Assembly (NCBI GenBank): GCA_031308135.1
Contig: JAHLJT010003656.1
Span: forward strand, 71,752,984-71,816,983
Direction: 5' to 3'
DNA: 64,000 bases
DNA from: Acheta domesticus
Lineage: Eukaryota > Arthropoda > Insecta > Orthoptera > Gryllidae
Shown here: in pieces, positions 22,771 through 35,280 of the stretch
Layout of the letters: each line of letters begins with the position of its first letter
Position numbering within the stretch: the first letter of the stretch is position 1
Position numbers and translations under genes: made by a program
Notes under the pieces: model-generated
What the model was told of the DNA's origin: nothing
Seen by the model: only the letters and a program-made list of their open reading frames with translations
The model's database searches: none

Positions 22771-23614
22771 TTTGTTTGTTTTCACCTTATCAACAAGAAA
22801 GTTGAAATCATCACAATTTTTTTCATTGCTATACTTTTTATAGTAGTAATAGTGCTATCGAGGTTTCAAATCAGCAGACGAAAAAGTACACTTGTGTGAT
22901 TTAACATCCCATTTTTGTAGCTGAAATCGGAAATAAAAACTTAAGTATAACCTACGGGAGTGCCAATACTACTATGAATTAAAATGTAAAAGTGTAAATA
23001 AATGTAAAGAGTAAATATAAAATATATTCCTCTGACATTAGAACTTCTGGCCTTCTCAGAAATGTTTTTGATCGTATCCTTTCGAGGCAATTTCGGCCCA
23101 CTGAACGCCACCGCGCCCCCTGTCGGATCAACACACGAAGCACCCTCCGGAAAGACAGATACGACTCGGAGAGCCGAGGGTACGCCCCCCTTCAAACACA
23201 CTGCGCGCGCGCGCGCGTTTTTTTGAAACCCATTAATTTCCACAGCCGGTCGTCTGATCGTTTCAGTTTTCGCTCTTAGGACGTTGTTATTATATGATGT
23301 TGAGATGACGCAGACGTGATATGACGTGTTACTTTCTCATCATCCCTAAAACACAAACATTTGCATGTTTTCCTTAGAATAAGTTTTAATGGCGCAAAAT
23401 ATAAAACAGACGTGTCGCGGCTAAAATTGAACTCCACCAGCGTCATTAGATTGCGTTTAATGTTAATTAATCGAGTAATAATTGTGACGAGTCAACGGCT
23501 TCGCTTGCCCGGCAAACGTAAATAGACCAGACGTCATCAGTCGTCATTCGCGATTCATGTTTGTGGTCGTTGGCAAATCACGTGCGTTAATTCCACTAGA
23601 AAACCGACAGCGAT

Positions 23615-24125
23615 AGCTCACCGTTGCCCCTGCAGCTTCGTCGAGCAGGAGGTCGTAGAGTGTGAGTCCAGACCATTAGGATGGCTGAATTTCGACTCTA
23701 CCTACTGAGCTGGTCTCGAATTCAACCACTATCTGGAGGAGAATTCTAGCAGTCGGCTGCTCTGACGAGTAGTTATCCACGTTTGTCGATCAATACCAGA
23801 CGAATGGTGGAGCAGTACGCTAATAAACGGTCCACGCCACCTTTCCTTCCTCATCCACGTTCTTTCCTTTCACCTTACATACACTTACTATTACACACGT
23901 CGGGAAATCAGTCGGAAGCTCGGGGCTTGTTCCGGCTAGGACGGTGCCCCGCTATAGAAGATATCTGGAGAGGACAAAACCCACAAGCCGGCGTTTAGGC
24001 ACCAGATCTCACATTTCAACGAGCAGGGATCTCCGCCCCTCCCGGGATATTACATCTACTATACTTACGCTGCTAAGTAGTTGTCGTGCTCGGATTCATT
24101 GTCTCATCCAACCGAACCGGAAAAA
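23615..24125 (+). mobile_element. SINE B copy 1
   Basis: Diverged but collinear with the best B copies: TCTGGAGGAGAATTCTAGC, GGCTGCTCTGA, CGATCAATACCAGACGAATG, AACGGTCCACGCCA, CGGGAAATCAGTCGGAAGCT, GGTGCCCCGCTA and ACTATACTTACG. The tRNA-like 5' part is poorly preserved. Confidence 0.8.
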
Positions 24126-24170
24126 ATAAAAATTTGAAGAGGAGAATGAAGGAAAACGATTAAAGTCATT

Positions 24171-24244
<74 letters not shown>
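24171..24244. repeat. Compound (CA)n(TA)n microsatellite
   Basis: About 15 CA units pass directly into about 20 TA units. Confidence 0.95.
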
Positions 24245-24246
<2 letters not shown>

Positions 24247-25369
24247 TCGTTAAGTCTTATACATAAGCTGTCATAATTTCGTCAAAATTTTGGGTAATTA
24301 TAAAAAAATTGGGAATGTGAATGGAGGAACCATTCATCTTCATTTTACAATTTACAGAAAAGAGAGGAAAAAAGTAAAATGAAAAGAAAATAATAAAAAA
24401 TTATGATTATACAAAATACGAAATACTGGGAGATGAAAACTCGCAAATATTCAGAAAAGAATCAACATTCAAACAATTGAAATGCAATTTTCAACCGGCA
24501 ACGCTTTTCAATTAACGCGGCCTGAATAAAATTTACAATTCAAATCTCTACTTCCCCATCTTTCTCGCTGGTATCTGAAGTTGGTAGATGGCATTACTCG
24601 TATGAATAGAATTTTGAGAAAACAGTGAGTATCAGCATGTGTGAAGTCTAGCTTTTCTTGGTGACGAGAGAATAATCTGCTATGCATACTACGAAACTTG
24701 TGAACTACAACGTACCTGTCAATAAATATATCATTAATTACATGAATACATTCGATAATTAGTTCTTAAATTCACCAGAATTCATCTTCACTTAATTATG
24801 CCAGACAAGTTCTTATACCAATTTGGATTCATCTGAAACTACGATATTTTGTACAATTTAATTGCAATTTCCATTTATTAATTAACGCTTCGATATATTA
24901 GAATGTTTTTCCACGAGCCTTCATCATGTAAACCAGAATCAGGAACTGGCTATTCTACCAGGGTCCCAGCACAGAGGAAAAAGTGAATCTTAATATCTTT
25001 CCTCTAAGGCTCGAGATGTAATTCATTCCGCTTTTAAAACAACGCTTTACAAAGAGCGAAATGTTCGCACCGTTCCACCTAGTCTCAATTACTAATTTCC
25101 AATGCGTGCAGAAATTTAAAGCAAACTATGCCGGCTCCGGCCGTGTGAGAAGTACTTACGGTTTTGTTAGATATTCAAGAACCCGGGAAGAAATCCGAAC
25201 ACCATGAAGCAGTTCCGATTTTGACAGAAAAATGCTTATTTTGATTGTCATTCCTCCTATTCTCAAACTTCATGAGAATTCACGTACTCAGAGTGTCACT
25301 GGTTATGCCACAGCTATCATGCGACATCAATGCTCCAAGGAAGAGGCCGCCCGCCATTAATTTTTTTTA

Positions 25370-26056
25370 GAGGCATGACTTTACGCGTCAATTTTTTTAA
25401 AATTTATCGTGAAATTTTTTTTCGCTTTACATAGCGAAAAAGGGTTACCAATTTCGCATTAATTTTGCTGCATTTTTTTCACAAGTAGATGATAAGAAAA
25501 ATCGAGTATTGAAATTTTAATTATATTGTTAGTTTTAATTATAAAGAGGGCAGATATATAAAGTATAAATAAAGGGCATAAAGTGTTTGTTTTTTATTTA
25601 TTTTGAAATATATTTAAAGCAAGTAAATGAATAATTACTCTTATATCATATTATAGTATTTACTTTGTGAATGATAACAAAGCGCAAGTCACAATATCAT
25701 TATTCTTCAGAAATCGTCTTCGGTCATTTACAATCAGGTAAAATTTTGAGACAATCTTTGTGCACAGTCGAAGTTGGCATTGTATTCACCCACGTAACTT
25801 TCCCTGAGGTCCATTTCCCTACACACGACGAGTTTCGTAAGTAAGACGTGACACCTACCGGGTTAATTAATTTCGCGAGAATTTCACATTTATCGTGAAA
25901 ATACGCCAATTTCGCTTTAAAAGCACTTTGTAGGGAAAATTTGCGAAGAAAATAGACTGGATTCTGAGTCCCAACAACTCAATTCGTCAAGAAAATTCGA
26001 AATCGCTTTAATTTGTTTTTTCACTTTTATCGTTAAAATGAAAAACTCATGCCTCA
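25370..26056. mobile_element. Probable TIR element of ~690 bp
   Basis: The ends GAGGCATGACTTT (25370) and, on the opposite strand, GAGGCATGAGTTTTT (from 26056) form a terminal inverted repeat with one mismatch. Subterminal TTTATCGTGAAA words occur near both ends (25397, about 25890, about 26027). There is no coding frame. Target duplication is unclear because the flanks are T- and A-rich. Confidence 0.5.
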
Positions 26057-26494
26057 AAATATTTACTACTTATGTGTTACGATAAAGAACTATAGTATTG
26101 TCTTAATGTAGTACTAAATTATTGCCGTATTTGAAGACTTTTTTTGTTAAAATATTTATTTTTGCAGTGTTTTACAAGAGTTGTTCTTGAATGATGTGCG
26201 TGATAGTTCTTTGAAAACCATTTTGTGTGCTTTTCTTCAGCGGCATTTTTACTGTTGCAGGCCACTTGTTTTAATTAATTAGAAAATTAGAAAATAAAAG
26301 CTGGCGTGGTCTATTCTGAATGTCGGTAAAGACAATGACTACTCTTCTCGTATTTACGCTTGCAAATTCTCCAATGCATCAATATATGTTAAGAAAACGC
26401 GACTAAACAATGGGTATAAACTATAGTTGTATTGAATGCAAGTCAATTTGCGTAAGCTATTTTTGTAAGAATTCGAACGGGCGGTTGTAATTCG

Positions 26495-26895
26495 CATGAA
26501 GCCCCCCTTGGCAGCGCCACCGGTCGTTGAGAGCCACGCCGTCCCTGCGCTTCGCCTCCCTCGTGGAGCCCTCATCGGGGCCGCGCCGAGCGTCCCTCTC
26601 GGCACGTGGGGCGAGCGCCGCCGAGTCGCGCGGGCGGGCGGGCGAGCGGGCGAGCGGGCGAGCGAACGAGGGGAAGGGCCGGGCGCGCCGCGGCCTGCTC
26701 CGGCTGCCCTTCTCTTCCCTGCCCGCCCTGTGGGGGTTGCCGGCCGGCGGTGGAGCGCGCCGCGCGCGGCCGAATAGGGGTTGCCAACTCTCCGACGCTG
26801 CTGCCGGGGGGAGATTACGGGACCGTCGTCGTCGCCGCCGCTTGCGAGTTGCCTTTCACTTCGGACGCCGACGCTGCCGACTGACTGTTGCTGTG
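26495..26895. other. GC-rich island with GGGCGAGC tandem words
   Basis: Very GC-rich, with GCGGGCGGGCGGGCGAGC repeats at 26628-26670 and GTCGTCGTCGCCGCCGC at 26824-26842. Frames in both directions are Arg/Pro/Ala low complexity and carry no recognisable domain. A distinct promoter or non-coding role cannot be judged from sequence alone. Confidence 0.5.
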
Positions 26896-28174
26896 AATTC
26901 TCGTTTCGCGCACAAAGGCCATGAGAAGAACTGGTGGAGCTCAAGAGTTTGTCGGGGGGGAAACGAAACGAAAGGAGAAAGCAAAGAAAAAATTAAGAGG
27001 AACTTTCACTTCTGGGAATTAGCACTATTTATGATTGCACATCATAAGTAAAGTTTGCAAACTTTCTTTCTTTTTTTCATTCTCCTCTTTAATGGCATTT
27101 GATCGCACCGCTATCTCAAATAAAATGTAAATAAATGATTGGTAAAAAATGCCATTTTAATGATCTGAAGTCTATTTTAGGTCTAGCAGCATTTCCATTA
27201 AAAATGACATGTGCTTTATAAAACAAATGGACCTTTGAACGAATCATTGTAATAACTTTTAGTTGATTTCATTTAATAAAACATTTCAATAGATTCTTAC
27301 AACACTTACACAGATCTTTTCAAAATATAATAAAGGAGGATTCATTCAATACAATTTTTATAAACCGGATCGAGGTATCTTAAACAATTTCTGACGTAAT
27401 CCAAAATCCTTAAAGAGCAGTGTTGGAAAAAGAACATAGTGGGACACATAAAAGGAAAAGCGACTGTGTGAAGACCCAAGATTTTGAAACTTGTTTCGTG
27501 AAGAGTACATTATGTGTCTCAGACTCTGGGATAATCAACAGACAGATGTCAAAATAATAGATATTTTGAAAGTGACTATACCTACCAATATTCCCATTCT
27601 CATTCTCTGTCTCAATGTCCCAATTATCGGATCAAAAGTGGTCTTAAAAGCCCTAGTGAGTGAAAAGGGGGACATTTAAATGAAAATGATGCTCATACAT
27701 TCATTTCTTCACTGTCTAGACGAGCGAAAACTAGATGACGTGCTGTTTGTTCTATTTCAGCTAATTGTTTCTAGCCGCTGTCTGTTTTACAGCGAAGAGC
27801 TCTAGAATCCTAGAGGGGCACAGGCGATAGAATAAAATGTCACAGGCGATAGAATATTACTAAATATTAAATTTAGTTATTACATATATTATATGTAGTT
27901 AGTAGTTATTATATAACTTTCTGTAATGTGATCTGAAAACGTAACGTTCGAATTAGTGAATTAAGAAGTGGTAAAGTGAGAAACAATGTAATTTCAATCA
28001 ACTTTTCCCGAAGTTTATACTTCCTCATTACGTCAGTAGAGAACCTGAGAAGTTATCTCAAATAAGTCATTAGATACAAATTTGTTGATTTTGAGTTGTT
28101 TGTAAAACCACTATTTCAAAATATGTAATGTTAGTCAACATTTTTACAGAACAAATGGTGTGACTGTTAAGTGA

Positions 28175-28725
28175 TTCCGGGCGCGCCCGGACGGCAAATG
28201 TCAACGGCAAAAAACTCATTAGTCCCGTATGTGTAGTGCATGTTTCCTATCGGGCGGTGGCAGTGATCTTCCTCCGCTTAGTGATAAGATTCGACACCGA
28301 CCAACCTGTCGGGCAGCGGGTTTTTCTCAATGAGGTATCTCCCACCAGTGGGGCACTGCCCCAGCCGGGAGAAGCTGTAGGCTCGGTCGGTCTTTCGGCA
28401 TGTGAGGTAGTGTAGTACATGTTAGTGTGAGCATAAGTAAGGGGTGAGGACAGAATAAGGAAGGGGAAGAAAAGATTACGCGCGGTCCATGGTCAGTTTG
28501 TTAGGGTCCTGCTCCAGCATTCACCTGGTTTTGATCGGAGAAACTACAAACTACCGATCAAAACAGCCGGCAGCTATAATTCTCCTCCAGACAGCGACTG
28601 AATTCGACCTAGCTCTCTAGCTATTGTCGAAAATCCTGTCACCGTCGGGACTCGAGCCTAGAACCTCCCGGTCAGAGGCACTGCAGTGACATTGGTTGAT
28701 GCCCTGCCCACCTTTCCCAGTGATA
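28175..28725 (-). mobile_element. SINE B copy 2
   Basis: On minus: GCATCAACCAATGTCACTGC and CTCTGACCGGGAGGTTC, a B-box-like GGCTCGAGTCC, then the shared body (TCTGGAGGAGAATTATAGC, GGGCAGTGCCCCACTGGTGG, GGTGGCAGTG) and the tail GTTGACATTTGCC. It is nearly full length. Confidence 0.85.
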
Positions 28726-29702
28726 AAAAGGTGTCCTATTAGAATTTCAACATGATGATTTCTTCGATGGTGAAAATGAAAAATGGGTATTCGTCGACAG
28801 CAGATATAGAATGTGCACTTGACCTTTGTTCGTATCCGCAAGCACACTACGCCTGGATGCTTTGCTTCGCTCTACTAGAGTGCAGTCGAGACAGAAAGTA
28901 AACAATCGGTGGAAACCCTTTGATTTCCTTTGAACTTGTTCACAAGATAGAATGCTCCCGAGCGAGAACTGTGTCTATTAGCAAGAGATTAAAAGGAATT
29001 GGTCTCCCAGATGCATCTACTCTGGCAGCTTAATTTAGCTAGTAGGCTATACCCTTTCTCTTTCGCAGAGGCAAGAAACAATTAGCTGAAGTAAAATAGA
29101 ACAAACAGTATGTCACACGTTTACGCTCTTTTAGTCAGTGAACAAATGCATGAATGATGAGTGAATTGGAGGTGATGCACTATAAAACAGCATGACGACG
29201 TGAACAGCATGACTTGACATTGAACGTGACTTTTTCAAAATGAAAATTGTGAAAATTTCATTTTCATAATGAAAATGTATGAAGAAACAATGGTATGTTG
29301 CTACCTCCAAACAGTATTTTAATTCCTTAGTGACAATTTCTCATAAAATTTATGTACGCAGAAGATGCCCATACGCGGCTCTAGCGAAACTTGAGAATAT
29401 AGATCGATTACAACCCCACCACACACTCTGATTTATCTTAGGTCTACTGTCAAAATAGTCGTTCTTTTCAGAATTGAGCTATCATAATCACCAAAATTTA
29501 GACAGTAATGGGATCATTTCAAAGTCTTATTTTCACTGAAACAATATTTAGAAATTATGAAAACCTAGACAACAGGAAACACAATATCGTTAAGTTATTT
29601 TTAAAATATCAATGTATATTGAAATATTGCACGAGAAAATGGATATAGGTTTATTTATGTTTCCAATTTGATAAAATAAAATGATACTGAGTAATAAGCC
29701 TC

Positions 29703-29706
<4 letters not shown>

Positions 29707-29748
<42 letters not shown>
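29707..29748. repeat. (GA)n microsatellite
   Basis: About 20 uninterrupted GA units. Confidence 0.95.
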
Positions 29749-29750
<2 letters not shown>

Positions 29751-30639
29751 TGAATCACGGGAAACAAGTATTGTTCCAAACTCTGAAGAAGAAATGTTTT
29801 GATGCGGAATTGAATAAGCTTGGCGATCTTAAAATAATAATAAGCTAATATAATAAAAATATGATTTTAATGGGTAAAAATGTACGTGCACTTCTGAGGT
29901 TTCCCAAACTAATTTACCCTGTCAGTAAGAAGAAAAATTCAAACTTCCGTTCAAAATTTAATTATCCCTTAAATTTCAATTTCTCTACATTTTTATTCGG
30001 TGTTGCTACATAATTCCTCTACTTGGTCTTGTGGTCTGTATTCTGTCCTGGAATTGTATTCTTATATACCTGGTACGTTCCGGTACGTTCCAATATCCCA
30101 GCTTACTTCAATCATTACCAAAATTGCTTAGAAAGCAAGCTCTTTATGGCCCTTTTCCTCTTCTTCTTCATTAGACCGCGAATATCCTTTGGATTTATTT
30201 TCCCTTCTTTAGTAAAGTTTGGAACAATCCCATTAACTGTATAACTATAATTTGGAAACATTTCAAAGTACAATTTTTCGCCTGCCAGATTTACATTAGT
30301 GGCAATAAGTTGATCTGTGATTGATCTGTTGATTTTTCAGTTATACTTCGTGGAAGGTAATAGATCAATTTGGCACACCTAGTTGAAGGAGCCGATAAAT
30401 ATGTGTAACATGAAATGATTTCAGAGAATAACTACAATAAACTAGTGGTGCCACAGAATAGGAATAGACTTTCTGGTATTAGTTTTAATTTCCTTTGGTC
30501 TCAGCTAGCTATTCGGACTTGACACATACTCTTGCCAGCTGCCATCTATTGCCATCCGAACTATGTTTCTTTGACATTTTCTTAATTTTTCGGTTTTCCA
30601 ATCGCAGAACGGAAATATTTTTTAAGAATATTAAAGAAC

Positions 30640-31958
30640 AGTAAAACCTCGTCCTAAATGGCAATTTTCTTTGAAAAAATTCGAGCGGTTTCTAAGAAAA
30701 TGGCGTTTAAGCGCAAACAAAAACGCGGAATTTAAAGCTCTTTTTCACAGAAAATTTTTGAGTTTTCGAAAAAATTCTTTAATGTCATTTTAAGCACATA
30801 CACTCACAAATACAAGAGTGTTAACAAATTGCTGGTAATGTACATATGAAAGGTGTGAGAGATCATTAAAAAATACATTTGTTTAATTTTTGAAAAAACA
30901 AAAAACTACCTGAAATTGAACTTTACGTCATATTAAAGAGTGTAATTAGCACCATCCGTTCCAAAATTTTGAAGAAAAAATTCGAGGCGTTTATGAGAAA
31001 ATGGCGTTTGAGTGTTTCTGAAAAGGTGGAATTTTGAACTAGTTTAAAAAAAAAAACGGTTGTTTCCGAGAAAATATATGAGATTATTTACAGCATATGT
31101 ACACAGAAATATAATAATGTGACCAAGTCGCCGCTAATGCAAAAATTTACGACTTGAGACAAAAGTTAAAAGAATTCATTTTCGTAATTTTTGAAAAAAA
31201 CAAAAACAAAACCAAAAAAACAACAGAGAATAGAGCAATATGTCGTTTATGTCATTTCATAGCATGCATTTAGTTCTATCCCTACCAAAAGTTTAAAGAA
31301 ACAATTTGGAACAGTTTTTGAGAAAATATAGTTTTTGTAATTTTTTTAAAAATTGCACAAATTGCAAGCAGTGTTGCGCGAAAATTACTGAAATGTTCAA
31401 AAGAATGTGTATGACCCTAATTAAAGAACTGACTTTGGCGAACATATTTTGTTTGGAGGAAAAATCTCTATCTTCAATTTTGTAGTTGTAGGAAGACGCC
31501 GAAAAAAATCAGACTTTTGCAATTTTCGAAAATTCAAAGGAAACCATTAAAATCAAACTTATGCTACCATGAGAAGTGTAATTTACTCTATTATTCCAAG
31601 AAATTTAAAAATAAAATTTGGAGCCGTTTTGAGAAAATTTTGAAAATGTCTGGGGGGCTTCATGTAAAATTTTGAAGAATGTTTTTCAAAATCGCGGCGC
31701 CTTGATTGGAAGCAGATCTACCGAATAATATTCATTTTGGAAGGAATAGTACTCATAGTTTAGGTGGTACTCATGGAATCGGCGCTAGTGTTGTTCACAG
31801 ACTGACGGACGGACATTTTGAAAAGAACCACTTTTCGTTATCACGGAACCACAAAACGTTTATTTCCGTTGAAATCTCGAAATCGGTTTTCCGCAGCATT
31901 ACATAACTTTCCCTATACTACGTATATTACTCCGTATATACACTACGGGAAAGTAAAA
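30640..31958 (+). repeat. A-family repeat, long copy with four monomers and 3' hairpin
   Basis: The landmark GAGAAAATGG or its variants recurs at about 30693, 30995, 31320 and 31631, giving internal monomers of roughly 300-325 bp. Each has TTTTTGAAAAAACAAAAA-like and GTAATTTA/AGTGTAATTAGC-like words. The last monomer runs into the 3' domain with GTTGTTCACAGACTGACGGA and the hairpin ACTTTCCC (31906) to GGGAAAGT (31947-31954). No open frame spans it. It is the most complete copy in the window. Confidence 0.75.
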
Positions 31959-32672
31959 AATCAAACGCATGGAAATGATTCAATACGTAGCGTTTAGACA
32001 ACGCTCAGCCCGACGTAGAAAATAATAACTTGGTTAGTATTTAACTGAAAGAATTTAACTTAGTTTGGTCAGATCCATTAACATAAATCACATTGCTTCA
32101 CGTCACAATCTCTGCAATAATTTGGTGATTGTAAATAACGAAGCATAAAACACCACGTAAAGAAAGACCTTTTTATAAGTTGATAGGAAATGAAAAGATT
32201 TTGATAAAATTTTAGAAAAACGTTCTTAAATCGGTCAGTAGTTAAAATTATTTGTAAACGATAAGTTTTTCATGAGGGTTTTTTAGCGTCTATTTCATGT
32301 TGATTTCTCACCGCAGTTGTGGCATTTATCTTGCCATATCAAGTGCTTTATCGCCTTCAATTTTGCCGTGTTTCTCTTATCCCTCCCTGTCTCAACTTAT
32401 CAGCCCTTGTTGAGATATTTTCGCATTTATCTCGTTCTCTCTAAAGCCACAATATACATTGCTGCAACCAATTCCGAGTTCTAGGTTTCTAACTTTCAAA
32501 GAGATCTTTATGAATCCTTCCAAACCCTTATAGTACGTTGGGACCTCCAAATGTCAATATTTATAAATACTTCACCATCATTTTAGGTACATCAAATATG
32601 TGTATTTTTAAAAACTCAACTCCCAACTAGCTCCAAAATAGAGCTTTGATCAGTAAACTCTATAGCGTGTAA

Positions 32673-32674
<2 letters not shown>

Positions 32675-32766
<92 letters not shown>
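32675..32766. repeat. Compound (CT)n(AT)n microsatellite
   Basis: About 15 CT units followed by about 30 AT units, then a short ACACACAC stretch. Confidence 0.95.
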
Positions 32767-32770
<4 letters not shown>

Positions 32771-34899
32771 ACACACACATACATTCACACATATCTTCTT
32801 TTCATCAATTTCAAGTGGCTACCATGTCAAAACTAGACATTTTTGAGTTTTAACGGCTAAAATAAAATACATGAATAAAATATTGATTTTCACTGTTTCA
32901 GCTGTATACAAAATTTTAAGCGATCCCTTATCGATCTTTTAAACTGATATCAAACTTCGGCTGTTTCACTGCAATATCTCGTCAGCCATCTGGCGGGCCA
33001 CGGAGACAATACATTGGGATCAAAAATAAATAATGAGACGTGAAGTTTCATGACTGAAATTGATTCCTGCAAAAACTACTAATGGGATAACAGCATTGAG
33101 ATGATGTTTTTCAAATCATTAATGAATGAACACGGACTAACGAATAAACGAAACATTCTGGAGAAGTTCATGTTATTTTATAAAATAGAGTATTACTACG
33201 GCAATTCCGTCGCGTCAGAAACACGTTTCGTTTTAAATTAATTGATTCCTGTATTGTATTGCATGTTAATCAATTTCGTAGAAAAATCTAGAAAATTAAA
33301 AATATATGATTCAAGAATTATATTGGCAAGATTGATGGCCTTAGGAGATACTTGCTTTAATATCGATAATGCCATGTTTTGAGGATTTCCTTTCCTTGGA
33401 AATCAATTCGCATTACCCGACGCCTTCAGATATAAAGATACAATTATTATAATAGGATATACTAATTAGGGCTAAAGGCATAGAATATATTGGTATAAAA
33501 TAGAGTGTATGTAAGTTACGTTTGCCGGCTATTAAAGAACTCTCCAGTCTTCTAGAACTTAGAATAGACTATAATTACTAATCACTATTCAAATGTTAAC
33601 TATTTGCCACGTAACTATTACTTAACTGTTTGCATATCGAAGTTTTTTTATTTGCAACTAATAATTCACATATTTTGAGCACATTGCTCAAATTATTTCA
33701 TATCAAAAATTTAAATCAAGACCGTTTATTTTACACCATCAATGTCCTGCAAAATGAAGGACTGTACGCTCCTACGAAGTCTTATCGCATTGTGTATTTT
33801 ATAACAATCAAATTATAATCTGAAATTGTTATCCTACTAGTAAATAAGATTGCTGAACAAATTTTCATCTTGCAGCCTTTTAATAATGCGTGCCTGCAGT
33901 ACTCGAACATCCGCGGGGACGATTCCTCGCTTATCGACCCGCGCCTCTGCGGAGGGGGACGCGTGCGTCATCTGGCGTGATTTCCTGGAACTACGTGGAG
34001 GATAATCAACGTTCATCATCAGCGGATCGTTGCGAGAATTGCGCTACGCTAATTCGGTTTTGCGTTAAAGGGAGCCACTTCGAAAGACCCACATAGTTGT
34101 GAGAATAGAGCTAGAGAATTTACCTGAATATTATTTTCATAAAATTGGAGATATCGTCATCAGTAGAAAAATGATGGAAAATAAATAATTCCACTTCCAG
34201 TTAAATATGTTTATTCACAAGTTGACTTATGAAGTTTCAAACGGAGATATCAATTATTTGAAAATATTAATTGCAAATAAGGTTCCTTTTAACGTTGGAG
34301 TTAAGTTGAAAACAGGCTTCATGGAAGAAATCAAACGTATCTCGAATTCTAGAATATTTAGTCTTATTTTAAAACTATAAAATTCAATGGATTTCAATAT
34401 AAATTCTTTGAAACTTCAATTTTGCATATTCATGATTTCTGGTAATGTGTAGCAGTAAGATAATATTTAGGTATGTAGGTACTTAAAAAATCATAAACAA
34501 CAGAAAGTCAAATTTTTCTATGCTTCTATATTATCTACATAATCCATTTTTCTGCTCTGATAGTACGTGTAACGACAGTCTTGCAGAGAAAGCCCTGAAG
34601 GAATGTGTCGTGAAATGTGTCTGTTTTATTTCAAGCACACTTTCGTTATGACAAATGAAAGTATATAGAAATATTTTTCTTGTTTACGTATTTCATAAAA
34701 CCAGTAATAACTAATATTTTATTTTACTTTCTGCGATTATTCAATATTCTCTACAATTTTTAGAGAACATGATGCAATTTCGTCATTTTCTTTTTGAGAA
34801 CCAATATCATCTCCTCTCCATACTTTAAACGAGCACACAAAGTTGATCCATACGTTTGTGGTGTATAAAATGCTGTTCAAACTCTCTCTATCTCTCTGC

Positions 34900-34960
34900 T
34901 TCTGTCTGTCTGTCTCTCTCCACATACATACACACACACACACACATGCACATACACATG
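34900..34960. repeat. Mixed CTCT/CTGT/CACA simple repeat
   Basis: Short runs of CTCT, CTGTCTGT and CACACACA over about 60 bp. Confidence 0.75.
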
Positions 34961-35093
34961 GAACTTACGTAAAATATGCATGCTTACTTACAAACTTACA
35001 AACACATTCATACACACTTTTCATAAATTTCAAATAGTTCCAATTTCAAAACTGGCTTTATTTGTTTTAAAAGATAAAATGTAATACTTGAGG

Positions 35094-35096
<3 letters not shown>

Positions 35097-35137
<41 letters not shown>
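35097..35137. repeat. (AAT)n microsatellite
   Basis: About 13 AAT units. Confidence 0.95.
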
Positions 35138-35138
<1 letters not shown>

Positions 35139-35219
35139 CAAAATATTTCGGTAGCTTTTCTAAGCCCACATATTGAAACGTTTCACTAATCAGAATTAAG
35201 CTCTTAATACACTTATTTT

Positions 35220-35280
35220 GAAGAAGAAGAAGAAGAAGAAGAAAAGAGAGAGAGACAGAGAGACACAGAGAAAAAAAAAA
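35220..35280. repeat. (GAA)n / (GA)n / A-run simple repeat
   Basis: About seven AAG units, then GAGAGAGACAGAGAGACA and a run of A. Confidence 0.9.
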
